From: Lachnospira sp.
Lineage (GTDB): Bacteria; Bacillota; Clostridia; Lachnospirales; Lachnospiraceae
Assembly: GCA_017626275.1 (NCBI GenBank)
Contig: JAGAJD010000092.1
Coordinates: 1-10,272, forward strand
Length of the DNA stretch: 10,272 nucleotides
Direction: 5' to 3'
Shown: positions 1 to 7,079 of the stretch, in pieces
Numbering within the stretch: the first letter of the stretch is position 1
How the letters are laid out: every line of letters begins with the position of its first letter
Position numbers and translations under genes: made by a program
Notes under the pieces: generated by a model
Database searches by the model: none
The model's input: the letters and a program-made list of their open reading frames with translations, nothing else
Told to the model about the DNA's origin: nothing

Positions 1-297
1 ATTACAGGAGAGCTTAGAGTATCAATGCAGGTTATTGCAACAGTGCAGCGTGAAATTGAAGTGTCGGGAAAAAGCGTTTTAGACAGAGAATATGAATACA
101 GGGAATTAATGCATTTGTTTAAGACCTTTAACGGCATAGTAAAGCGTTATTGTGCAGGTATGGAGACTGAAAGTGATAAGCAGATGTTAAAGAAGCTTTG
201 CATGTCAAAAGAAGCAGCTGAGATTGCCGTGCTTGCGTTCTGCAAGGAGAAGGATAAAACCGAATCAGTTGTACAGAGAATAAAAATAGACATTTAA
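1..297 (+). CDS. Unrecognised protein, probably C-terminal part of a longer gene
   Basis: The frame is open from the first base of the window to a TAA at 295-297, so this is probably the 3' end of a gene beginning upstream. The first ATG inside the window is at 25, which would give 90 residues. A GGAGAG at 7-12 sits 12 nt before it, longer than the usual 5-9 nt, so that start is weak. The peptide is charged and looks mostly helical, with no membrane segment, signal peptide or metal-binding cluster. Helical stretches rich in Glu, Lys and Met follow a Leu-Asp-Arg-Glu-Tyr segment. I recognise no family and assign no function. It lies about 90 nt upstream of the BMP-domain gene in the same direction and may share its transcript. 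Confidence 0.55.
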   Translation: MTGELRVSMQVIATVQREIEVSGKSVLDREYEYRELMHLFKTFNGIVKRYCAGMETESDKQMLKKLCMSKEAAEIAVLAFCKEKDKTESVVQRIKIDI

Positions 298-378
298 CGG
301 ACATTGTGGTAATTTTAAGGTGTAGGAAAGAAAATGGAAAGAGAAAAAGATTATTGTGCTGTAAATTGCAGCAGAAAT

Positions 379-383
379 GGAGG
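379..383 (+). promoter_or_regulatory. Ribosome binding site that favours the 389 start
   Basis: GGAGG lies 5 nt before the ATG at 389. It overlaps the alternative in-frame ATG at 377, which has no comparable site of its own upstream. This makes 389 the better start for the BMP-domain gene. Confidence 0.65.
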
Positions 384-388
384 AGACT

Positions 389-2314
389 ATGTCGGTTCAG
401 GATTACATGAGTGCGTCAAAAATTGGAAAAAGAGAATATCATGCCTGTGTCAATGCAGGAAGATATCCGTACCTTCCTGTGCTTGAAAATATTGTAGATG
501 AATCACACATTGACTCAGAGGTAAGTCTTGGAATAGACCAGATTCCGCTGCGTCTTGTTGTGGGAACATGCAATGCCGGAAGAACTAATGCATTTGCAGA
601 TAATTTCATGCCGATATTGGACTGGGGAACAGAATTTTCAGCAAAATGGGCAAGCTTAAGCGACAGCCAGATGAATGAGGGAATACGTGACCCTATCAAA
701 GTGTATGAATACATGAATAAATTTTATGTTTTAGAGGGAAATAAGCGTGTAAGCGTTTTGAAATATTTTAATGCGGTAACTGTTAATGCCGAGGTTATTA
801 GGAAAGTTCCAAAGCTTACGGACGATGAAGATGTAAAGATATACTATGAATTTATGGATTTTTATAAATGCACTAAGCTGAATGATATTTATTTCAGTAA
901 TGTCGGCAGTTTCCCTGCGTTAATGAAGCTCGTAGGTATTAAAAAAGACGAAAAAATGGACGAAGATGCAAAAAGAGATTTTGTTTCATGTTTTCTTTCT
1001 TTTAAAAATGCGTATGACGCAAGGGGCGGGGAGCGTTTTGATTATCCTGTGGGAGATGCTTTTCTTCGTTTTATTCATATTCATGGGTACGAACACGTTA
1101 AAAATATGATTACGGAGGAGATGAATAAAAGCGTTGCAAAGACATGGGCTGAATTTGAACTGCTTTCAGAAAATAGTGCCGTAGATTTAAAAATGGATCC
1201 GTCAAATGAGCCTAAGAAGAATATTCTTAGTTACCTGCTTCCAAGACCGGGCAGCGGAAGCAAGAGGCTTAAGGTGGGATTTATTTATGAAAATACTCCG
1301 CAGGATTCAGAATGGTGCTATGCGCATGAGCTTGGACGCCAGTATATTGATGATACTTTTGGACAGCAGATAGAAACTATGAGTATCACTAATGTAAAAC
1401 CAGATGTCGATGACGATAATGCGATAGAGATGATGGTTAAAAATAAGGCGGATTTGATATTTGTCACCTCACCGGCTATGATTATGTCATCGTTAAAGGC
1501 GGCTATTGCACACCCTGATGTCAAGATACTTAACTGTTCGCTTAATACATCGCATAAATATATAAGAACCTATTATGCAAGAATGTATGAAGCAAAGTTT
1601 TTGACGGGAATGATTGCCGGTGCGCTTGCTGATAACGATAAGATAGGATATGTTGCAGGATATCCGGTATACGGAACTGTTGCAAATATTAATGCTTTTG
1701 CGCTGGGAGCAAAGTATGTCAATCCGAGAGCAAAGATTTATCTTGAATGGTCGTCTGTTAAGGATTGTAATATTGAGGAAAATTTTAAGGCAGAGGGAAT
1801 ACGCTATGTTTCAGATCAGGATATGATTACGCCGAAAAGTTCGGCGAGAAAATTCGGTCTTTATGGAATTGAGGACGGTGTGACGCAGCATATTGCAATG
1901 CCTGTGTGGCACTGGGGCGTATTTTATGAGAAGCTGATACAGAGCATTATCAGCGGTTCATGGAAGCGTGAAGAGGATACTGAGAATGCAAAAGCCTTAA
2001 ATTACTGGTGGGGACTTTCAGCCAAGGTAGTAGATATTATTGTGTCAGGAAAACTGCCTGTTGAGGTTTCAAGGCTTGTAGAGCTTTTTAAGGAAATGAT
2101 TGCAAAAGACAGGTTTGAACCGTTTTCAGATGAGCTTAGAGACCAGAGAGGAAACCTGCGGAATGCGAAAGAAGCTGTTCTTACGCCGGAAGAGATTATT
2201 ACAATGGACTGGCTTTTGGACAATGTTATCGGAAAAATACCGTCGCTTGAAGAGCTTGTAGAGGGTTCGGAGGCTATTGTGACGGCACAGGGAATTATTA
2301 ATCATAATCTGTAA
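389..2314 (+). CDS. Cytosolic BMP/PnrA-like ligand-binding protein with ParB-like N-terminal segment
   Basis: 641 residues from the ATG at 389 (645 if ATG 377 is used). Seen: residues about 101-140 read DPIKVYEY, then FYVLEGNKRVSVLKY, resembling the ParB/Srx fold with its G-x-x-R box. From about residue 295 a KVGFIYEN strand, a D-x-E-W-C-Y-A-H segment and later GYVAGYPVYGT and VWHWGVFYEKL match the BMP (basic membrane protein/PnrA/Med) periplasmic-binding-like family. Known: classical BMP proteins are exported lipoproteins that bind nucleosides for ABC import. Here there is no signal peptide, lipobox or membrane helix, and no ABC transporter genes adjoin. I therefore infer a cytoplasmic ligand sensor or regulator, not a transport receptor. 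Residues about 141-290 between the two parts are unassigned. The metallophosphoesterase gene follows after 18 nt, suggesting co-transcription. The BMP assignment is firm, the ParB-like one tentative, and the ligand unknown. Confidence 0.82.
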   Translation: MSVQDYMSASKIGKREYHACVNAGRYPYLPVLENIVDESHIDSEVSLGIDQIPLRLVVGTCNAGRTNAFADNFMPILDWGTEFSAKWASLSDSQMNEGIRDPIKVYEYMNKFYVLEGNKRVSVLKYFNAVTVNAEVIRKVPKLTDDEDVKIYYEFMDFYKCTKLNDIYFSNVGSFPALMKLVGIKKDEKMDEDAKRDFVSCFLSFKNAYDARGGERFDYPVGDAFLRFIHIHGYEHVKNMITEEMNKSVAKTWAEFELLSENSAVDLKMDPSNEPKKNILSYLLPRPGSGSKRLKVGFIYENTPQDSEWCYAHELGRQYIDDTFGQQIETMSITNVKPDVDDDNAIEMMVKNKADLIFVTSPAMIMSSLKAAIAHPDVKILNCSLNTSHKYIRTYYARMYEAKFLTGMIAGALADNDKIGYVAGYPVYGTVANINAFALGAKYVNPRAKIYLEWSSVKDCNIEENFKAEGIRYVSDQDMITPKSSARKFGLYGIEDGVTQHIAMPVWHWGVFYEKLIQSIISGSWKREEDTENAKALNYWWGLSAKVVDIIVSGKLPVEVSRLVELFKEMIAKDRFEPFSDELRDQRGNLRNAKEAVLTPEEIITMDWLLDNVIGKIPSLEELVEGSEAIVTAQGIINHNL

Positions 2315-2332
2315 CGAAGGAAATAAAGGAAT

Positions 2333-2923
2333 ATGAAAATACTTGTATTAGCAGATGTAGAGTCAAAGTATTTGTGGGATTATTTTGAAAAGAGCAAGCT
2401 TGATGGAATTGATTTGATATTATCCTGCGGCGATTTAAAGCCGCAGTATTTATCTTTCTTAGCTTCTTTTACTAAGTCGCCGGTTCTTTATGTCAGAGGA
2501 AATCATGATGACTGTTATGAAGAGAATCCGCCTGAAGGGTGTATCTGCATCGAAGATAAGATTTATATATATGAGGGAATTCGTATTATGGGGTTAGGAG
2601 GCTCTATCCGCTATAAAAATGGAAAGAACCAGTATACGCAAAAGCAGATGAAACGCCGTATAAACCGGCTGTGGTTTCAGCTTCATAAAAATAAGGGAAT
2701 TGATATTCTTCTTACGCATGCTCCGGCAGAGGGAATTAATGATGGCTTTGACAGTGTTCATCAGGGCTTTTCTGCATTTGTTGACGTATTGGATATGTAT
2801 AAACCTAAATATTTTATACATGGACATATTCATAAAAATTATCAGTCAAATTTTGTAAGAGAACAAAAGTATAATGATACAACGGTTATTAACGGCTATG
2901 AACGATACATAATTGAAATATAA
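2333..2923 (+). CDS. Calcineurin-like metallophosphoesterase
   Basis: 196 residues, soluble, about the usual length for a minimal YfcE/MJ0936-like phosphoesterase. Motifs in order: D8-V-E10 in place of the usual D-x-H, G33-D34, G56-N57-H58-D59, T128-H129, and G164-H165-I-H167. These normally coordinate two metal ions that hydrolyse phosphomono- or diesters. The first-motif His is Glu here. I recall a Firmicutes subgroup with the same change and the same C-G-D-L-K-P segment, so it is probably a subfamily trait and not an inactivating mutation. The substrate cannot be read from the sequence; cyclic nucleotides, nucleotides or small phosphoesters are possible. It begins 18 nt after the BMP-domain gene with AAGGAAA at 2317-2323 as a probable ribosome site. 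No intrinsic terminator is visible after it. Confidence 0.85.
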   Translation: MKILVLADVESKYLWDYFEKSKLDGIDLILSCGDLKPQYLSFLASFTKSPVLYVRGNHDDCYEENPPEGCICIEDKIYIYEGIRIMGLGGSIRYKNGKNQYTQKQMKRRINRLWFQLHKNKGIDILLTHAPAEGINDGFDSVHQGFSAFVDVLDMYKPKYFIHGHIHKNYQSNFVREQKYNDTTVINGYERYIIEI

Positions 2924-2934
2924 TTAAAAAAGTG

Positions 2935-2963
2935 TTGCAATATGTAATAGACTGTGATAATAT
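2935..2963 (+). promoter_or_regulatory. Sigma-70-type promoter for asd
   Basis: TTGCAA at 2935-2940 (4 of 6 matches to TTGACA) and TAATAT at 2958-2963 are separated by 17 nt. This predicts a start near 2970 and a leader of roughly 105 nt before the asd ATG. The position just after the metallophosphoesterase stop codon fits a separate transcription unit for asd. Confidence 0.6.
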
Positions 2964-3026
2964 CCTAAAGTAACAAAAAGACAAATGTCCGCCACACAAA
3001 GACAAAGACGGCTGTTTGTTTTTATG

Positions 3027-3044
3027 CCACAACAGTTATTGTGG
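3027..3044 (+). promoter_or_regulatory. Hairpin in the asd leader
   Basis: CCACAA (3027-3032) and TTGTGG (3039-3044) form a perfect 6-bp stem around a 6-nt loop, 32 nt before the asd start codon and 20 nt before its ribosome binding site. No T-run follows, so it is not a terminator. The leader is too short for a lysine riboswitch and none of its conserved elements are visible. Any regulatory role is inference. Confidence 0.35.
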
Positions 3045-3064
3045 TTACATATAGAGAAGAAAAA

Positions 3065-3069
3065 GGGAG
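3065..3069 (+). promoter_or_regulatory. Ribosome binding site that sets the asd start
   Basis: GGGAG lies 7 nt before the ATG at 3077. The alternative in-frame GTG at 3041 lies within the leader hairpin and has no Shine-Dalgarno sequence, and the 12 extra residues it would add precede the family's normal N-terminus. Confidence 0.8.
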
Positions 3070-3076
3070 TAAGAAA

Positions 3077-4168
3077 ATGAGTGATAAGTTAAGAGTAGGT
3101 ATCCTTGGCGGTACAGGTATGGTAGGTCAGAGATTTATTACATTACTTGAGAACCACCCATGGTTTGAGGTAGTGTTAGTTGCAGCAAGCGGACGTTCAG
3201 CAGGAAAGCTTTATGAAGAAGCAGTAGATGGACGTTGGAAGATGACTTGTGATATGCCTGAATTTGTTAAGAAGATGACCGTTTATGATATGGATAAAGA
3301 TTTTGATGAAATCGTTTCTAAGGTAGATTTCGTATTTTGTGCAGTTAATATGCCAAAGGACGAAATTAAGGCATTAGAGGAAAGATATGCGAAGGCAGAG
3401 GTTCCTGTTGTTTCCAACAACAGTGCACACCGCTGGACACCTGATGTTCCTATGGTTGTACCGGAAATTAATCCTGAACATCTTGAGGTTATTGAGTCAC
3501 AGAAAAAGAGACTTGGAACAACAAGAGGTTTTATCTGCGTAAAGCCTAACTGCTCTATTCAGAGCTACACACCGGCACTTACAGCTTTAAAGGAGTTTGG
3601 TCCTAAGCTGGTTGTTGCTACAACATATCAGGCAATTTCAGGTGCAGGAAAGACTTTTGAACAGTGGCCTGAAATGGTTGAAAATATTATCCCGTATATC
3701 GGCGGCGAGGAAGAAAAGAGTGAGAAAGAGCCATTAAGACTTTGGGGTAAGGTTGAGGACGGACAGATTGTTCCTGCAACAGATACAGTTATTACATGCC
3801 AGTGTATCCGTGTACCTGTTTTGGACGGACATACGGCTGCAGTATTTGTTAATTTTGAAAAGAAGCCTACAAAGGAACAGATTATTGAAAAATGGAGAAG
3901 CTTCAAGGGACTTCCACAGGAGCTTGATCTTCCTAGCGCACCAAAGCAGTTTATCCAGTATCTTGAAGAGGACGACAGACCACAGGTTAAGTTAGATGTT
4001 AATTATGAGAATGGTATGGGAATATCTCTCGGACGTTTAAGAGAAGATTCCGTATTCGATTACAAATTTGTTGGTCTTTCACATAATACTTTAAGAGGAG
4101 CAGCGGGCGGAGCCGTATTAATTGCAGAATTATTAAAGGCTCAGGGCTACATCACTTCAAAGCAGTAA
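3077..4168 (+). CDS. asd: Aspartate-semialdehyde dehydrogenase, archaeal/fungal type
   Basis: 363 residues. It reduces L-4-aspartyl phosphate with NADPH to aspartate semialdehyde, the branch point to diaminopimelate/lysine, threonine and methionine; cytoplasmic. Seen: a Rossmann G-G-T-G-M-V-G loop at residues 11-17, S-N-N-S-A-H-R in the cofactor domain, the catalytic Cys159 in P-N-C-S, Q-A-I-S-G-A-G further on, and the catalytic His252 in L-D-G-H-T. The segment N-I-I-P-Y-I-G-G-E-E-E-K is typical of the archaeal/eukaryotic ASADH branch (TIGR00978-like) and differs from the usual bacterial Asd. Start chosen at 3077 because of the ribosome site and the family N-terminus. It has its own promoter and a terminator and is flanked by unrelated genes, so it is probably monocistronic. 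The early codons use GGT for glycine often, while neighbours favour GGA, consistent with higher expression. Confidence 0.95.
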   Translation: MSDKLRVGILGGTGMVGQRFITLLENHPWFEVVLVAASGRSAGKLYEEAVDGRWKMTCDMPEFVKKMTVYDMDKDFDEIVSKVDFVFCAVNMPKDEIKALEERYAKAEVPVVSNNSAHRWTPDVPMVVPEINPEHLEVIESQKKRLGTTRGFICVKPNCSIQSYTPALTALKEFGPKLVVATTYQAISGAGKTFEQWPEMVENIIPYIGGEEEKSEKEPLRLWGKVEDGQIVPATDTVITCQCIRVPVLDGHTAAVFVNFEKKPTKEQIIEKWRSFKGLPQELDLPSAPKQFIQYLEEDDRPQVKLDVNYENGMGISLGRLREDSVFDYKFVGLSHNTLRGAAGGAVLIAELLKAQGYITSKQ

Positions 4169-4185
4169 ATGAAAATATTTTCATT
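4168..4185. repeat. 18-bp perfect palindrome at the asd stop codon
   Basis: AATGAAAATATTTTCATT is a perfect inverted repeat with no loop. It starts on the last base of the asd stop codon and ends 3 nt before the terminator stem. As a strict palindrome it suits a dimeric protein site better than an RNA hairpin, but its AT-richness means chance is plausible. Confidence 0.4.
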
Positions 4186-4187
4186 AG

Positions 4188-4217
4188 GGGGCATGTGAAA
4201 AATCATGTCCCTTTTTT
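4188..4217 (+). terminator. Rho-independent terminator of asd
   Basis: GGGGCATG (4188-4195) pairs with CATGTCCC (4204-4211) to give 8 bp with one G-T wobble, around an 8-nt A-rich loop. TTTTTT follows directly at 4212-4217. It begins 20 nt after the asd stop codon and separates asd from the c-di-GMP operon. Confidence 0.88.
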
Positions 4218-4231
4218 AGTATATTCAGAAG

Positions 4232-4260
4232 TTGACATGCGTTTTTTGAAATGTTAGACT
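4232..4260 (+). promoter_or_regulatory. Sigma-70-type promoter for the c-di-GMP/CheC operon
   Basis: A consensus TTGACA at 4232-4237 is followed after 17 nt by TAGACT at 4255-4260 (4 of 6 matches to TATAAT). It lies just after the asd terminator. The expected transcript start is near 4267, giving a leader of about 35 nt, too short for a c-di-GMP riboswitch. Confidence 0.62.
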
Positions 4261-4300
4261 AACTATATCTATTATGTTGTGATATGATGAGGGAAAGTCA

Positions 4301-6046
4301 ATGGATAATAATTATGCAGATTTTAAAGAAGAAAAATTAGAGAACGTGATGTCAAGAGAAGAACTTTTGTTAGAGCATACTCATTCATTTATTGTAGAGT
4401 ATTCTTTTTCAAAAAATACTTTTGAAATTTTTCCTGAGCAGAATCATTATGTGAATTTTGATTGGAAGCAGTTAGGGCCGGAGAGGGAAAAAGAGTTTTT
4501 AAAAACGGTTTTCAAGCCGGACGTGGAGCTGTATAAGCATTTTATTGATTTGTCTGATGTGACGACAAGCATCAGAAGAAGCATTAATATACGTTTATAT
4601 GTAGTTCCGCATATTTATGAATGGTTTCGCATTACTCTTTTGTGTTATGTAAATGAAGCCGGAGAAAAAGAAAAGACAGTTATGGTTTTTACCAATGCAG
4701 AAAAGGAGATTGAGGCGATTCATGAGCTTAAGTCTCTGGTAAAAGTGGATTTGCTTACACAGCTTCCGAATATCGATACATTTTCCATGCAGACATGGGA
4801 ATTGTTAAAGAACCACCCGGATCAGCAGTACGCAATCGTGCGTATGGATATGCAGAAGTTCAGACTGCTCAATCAGTTTTACGGAACTAAGGAGGGCGAT
4901 AATGTTCTTCGTTTTGTAGGTGTTAAATTACAGGAATGTATGGATTCAGAGGAATTGTATACATATTGTCATCTTTCTTCGGATATTTTTGCAGTGTGCA
5001 TGACGAATGATATGAAGAGCATTAACAGAGTTATCAAGTACATACAGGATTCAATGGATCAGTATCCTCTTGATTTTGAGATGAATATGTCTTTCGGAAT
5101 TTATATGATTACCGAGCAGGATAAGATAGACAGGATTCCGATAGTATCATTGGTTGACAGGGCAGCGATAGCACAGCGTGTTAAGAACAATTATATGAAT
5201 AAGATTGCCATATTTGACGAGAGCATTGCGGCAAAGGAATACGCTGAGCAGAATGTTATAATGGAGATGAATAATGCGCTTGGTACTAATCAGTTCCATA
5301 TATATCTTCAGCCAAAAACAGATGCAGTCACAGGAAAAATAGTTGGTTCTGAGGCATTGGTGCGTTGGATTCATCCGACTAAAGGGGTAATCTCACCAGC
5401 CGATTTTGTACCGATTTTTGAGAGCAACGGTTTTATTTCGGAGGTCGATTATTATGTTTTGGATAAGACATGTGCGACAATAAGAAGGTGGCTTGATAAC
5501 GGGATTCCGGCAAAGCCTGTTTCCGTCAATCTGTCAAGAGCCAACTTATACAGTCCGAGAATTTTGAATGATATTATGGAATGTGTGCAAAAGTACAATG
5601 TTCCGCACGATTTAATAGAATTTGAAATTACGGAGAGTGCTTTTGCGGTAGATAATGTTCATCTGAATAATTTGATGACGGAATTGCAGAAAAATAATTT
5701 CCGTATTCTTATGGACGATTTTGGAAGCGGATATTCATCACTTAATTCTTTAAGAGAATTGACGATAGATATATTAAAAATAGATATTAAGTTCTTACCC
5801 GGAAACAGGGACGATAAACGAGCTGAGATTATCTTAAGGAGTGTTATCGGTATGGCAGAGAATCTGGGGCTTGACGTTGTTATGGAGGGTGTTGAGACGC
5901 AGGAACAGATTGAATTATTGCAGGAAATAGGCTGTAAAACAATTCAGGGCTATTTACATTATAAGCCTATGCCGGTGGAAGAGTATGAGCGTATTGTTTG
6001 TGAACAGGCAGATTTAACATATGATGGGAGTAAAATGAATGAGTGA
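4301..6046 (+). CDS. c-di-GMP phosphodiesterase with degenerate GGDEF and intact EAL domain
   Basis: 581 residues, no membrane helix, probably cytoplasmic. Residues about 15-140 are a putative sensory region, possibly PAS-like. Residues about 150-310 are GGDEF-fold: a D-L-L-T-Q-L-P-N motif is present, but the signature is S-S-D-I-F at 226-230, so cyclase activity is unlikely. Residues about 320-570 are a complete EAL domain: E351-A-L-V-R-W, S-V-N-L-S, E-I-T-E-S, D472-D473-F-G-S-G, K493 in L-K-I-D, E529-G-V-E-T and Q-G-Y. These are the metal-binding and catalytic residues of active phosphodiesterases, which open c-di-GMP to pGpG. The degenerate GGDEF may act as an allosteric GTP-binding module, as shown for some relatives; this is inference. 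GAGGGA at 4289-4294 is the ribosome site. The end overlaps the receiver gene by 8 nt. Confidence 0.93.
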   Translation: MDNNYADFKEEKLENVMSREELLLEHTHSFIVEYSFSKNTFEIFPEQNHYVNFDWKQLGPEREKEFLKTVFKPDVELYKHFIDLSDVTTSIRRSINIRLYVVPHIYEWFRITLLCYVNEAGEKEKTVMVFTNAEKEIEAIHELKSLVKVDLLTQLPNIDTFSMQTWELLKNHPDQQYAIVRMDMQKFRLLNQFYGTKEGDNVLRFVGVKLQECMDSEELYTYCHLSSDIFAVCMTNDMKSINRVIKYIQDSMDQYPLDFEMNMSFGIYMITEQDKIDRIPIVSLVDRAAIAQRVKNNYMNKIAIFDESIAAKEYAEQNVIMEMNNALGTNQFHIYLQPKTDAVTGKIVGSEALVRWIHPTKGVISPADFVPIFESNGFISEVDYYVLDKTCATIRRWLDNGIPAKPVSVNLSRANLYSPRILNDIMECVQKYNVPHDLIEFEITESAFAVDNVHLNNLMTELQKNNFRILMDDFGSGYSSLNSLRELTIDILKIDIKFLPGNRDDKRAEIILRSVIGMAENLGLDVVMEGVETQEQIELLQEIGCKTIQGYLHYKPMPVEEYERIVCEQADLTYDGSKMNE

Positions 6047-6407
6047 TTTAATATTAATTGTAGATGATGCGCGTTTTGCAAGGCGCATAGAAAGAAAAGC
6101 CTTAGAAGATGCCGGGTTTGAGAATATAATTGAGGCGAAGATGGCAAGCGAGGCATTTGAAATCTTTAAAGAGAAAAAGCCGGAACTGACACTGCTTGAT
6201 ATTACACTGCCGGATAATTCTGATTTGACACTGCTGAAGCGTATGTTAAAGGAACGCCCGGACGCAAAGATTATTATGAATTCTGCGATAGGTCAGGAAT
6301 TGATTATTAGTGACGCTCTTGAAATAGGAGCAAAGGACTTCATTACAAAACCTTTTAAAGAAAAAGAATTTATTGAAAAGGTTGTCAGAGTCATAAAAAA
6401 CGTCTGA
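6039..6407 (+). CDS. Stand-alone CheY-like response regulator receiver
   Basis: 122 residues, a single receiver domain with no output domain. The phosphorylation machinery is complete: acidic pair D9-D10, phospho-acceptor D54 in L-L-D-I-T-L-P, Ser82 at the Thr/Ser switch position, and K104 in T-K-P-F. The loop after the acceptor reads D-N-S where many receivers have a Gly, a mild departure. The gene begins inside the end of the EAL gene (8-nt overlap, GGGAG at 6026-6030), implying translational coupling, and is followed 18 nt later by a CheC-family phosphatase. The context suggests that phosphorylation of this receiver controls the neighbouring c-di-GMP enzymes or some shared target, reset by the CheC protein. 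No kinase is encoded nearby. It could instead be a true flagellar CheY; the sequence alone does not decide. Confidence 0.92.
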   Translation: MSDLILIVDDARFARRIERKALEDAGFENIIEAKMASEAFEIFKEKKPELTLLDITLPDNSDLTLLKRMLKERPDAKIIMNSAIGQELIISDALEIGAKDFITKPFKEKEFIEKVVRVIKNV

Positions 6408-6425
6408 TAAGGGGGAGAAATACAG

Positions 6426-7061
6426 ATGAAATTATTTAACGGTGACGGCGGACTCGAAGAAGATATAGAAGATATACTTTACGAGCTGGGCAATGTTGGT
6501 GTCGGTATGGTAAGCACAACTATTGGTCAGATACTTGGAGTCCGCGCAGAGATAGGAATACCGATTGTCACAAAAGCGGACATGGATATTTTAATGCATA
6601 TTGAGAAGCCGGAGGCTGCCAAGATAGGAATTTATCTTAATTTTGCAAGTACATTAAGCGGTGCGGTGCTTCTTATTATGGATATGAGCTTTATTCATGA
6701 CATAGTGGAAAAACTCGTAAACAGAAAAATAGATAAAGAGGAGCTGCTTGCAGATGAGGAAAGTGTCTCTGCAATAAGCGAGTTTGCTAATATTATAGTG
6801 GCTTCTTATATGAATGCAATGGGAAGCTATACAGGTATCAGAATTTTTGTAACTCCGGTCAGTGTTAAGCTTGGAATGGCAGATAAACTGGTAGCAGATG
6901 CTTTAGCTGATTTAAACATGAGTTGTAAGAAAGCATTATGTGTAGATACAGCATTATCTACGATTGACTCTGAGGGAAGCCGGTTAAGTGATGTTGGCCA
7001 TTTTATTATGATGCCTGATGAGCTGTCGGTGCAAAAGATTGTAGAAGCGATGGATATATAA
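6426..7061 (+). CDS. cheC: CheC-family CheY-phosphate phosphatase
   Basis: 211 residues, soluble, the usual CheC length (CheX is shorter). CheC removes phosphate from CheY-P and in Bacillus is stimulated by CheD. Both duplicated active-site motifs (D/S-x3-E-x2-N) are present: D16-x3-E20-x2-N23 followed by V-G-V-G-M, and S115-x3-E119-x2-N122 followed by I-I-V-A-S-Y-M-N-A. The intervening I-G-I-Y-L-N-F and L-S-G-A-V-L-L-I strands also fit the family. GGGGGAG at 6411-6416 lies 9 nt before the ATG. Its neighbours are a lone receiver upstream and c-di-GMP enzymes on both sides, with no CheD in the window, so it probably acts on the adjacent receiver. That pairing is inference. The symbol is a family-level name. 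Confidence 0.88.
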   Translation: MKLFNGDGGLEEDIEDILYELGNVGVGMVSTTIGQILGVRAEIGIPIVTKADMDILMHIEKPEAAKIGIYLNFASTLSGAVLLIMDMSFIHDIVEKLVNRKIDKEELLADEESVSAISEFANIIVASYMNAMGSYTGIRIFVTPVSVKLGMADKLVADALADLNMSCKKALCVDTALSTIDSEGSRLSDVGHFIMMPDELSVQKIVEAMDI

Positions 7062-7079
7062 GGATAAAAGGGTAGAAAA

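Noticed and set aside
334..486. 50-residue, seven-cysteine reading frame starting at ATG 334 with a weak AGGAAAG before it
   Set aside because: About two thirds of it overlaps the BMP-domain gene in another frame, the ribosome site is poor, and its cysteines show no recognisable spacing. Most likely chance.
3041..3076. Twelve-residue N-terminal extension of Asd from GTG 3041
   Set aside because: No Shine-Dalgarno sequence before it, it lies in the leader hairpin, and it extends past the family's normal N-terminus; ATG 3077 has a good site.
2970..3076. Lysine riboswitch or T-box upstream of asd
   Set aside because: The leader is only about 105 nt and lacks the multi-helix core of the lysine riboswitch and the T-box bulge sequence.
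3753..3995. 80-residue + strand frame inside asd
   Set aside because: Fully contained in a strongly conserved gene in another frame, with no ribosome site or recognisable family.
4261..4300. c-di-GMP (GEMM) riboswitch before the EAL gene
   Set aside because: Only about 35 nt lie between the predicted transcript start and the ATG, and no GEMM motif is visible.
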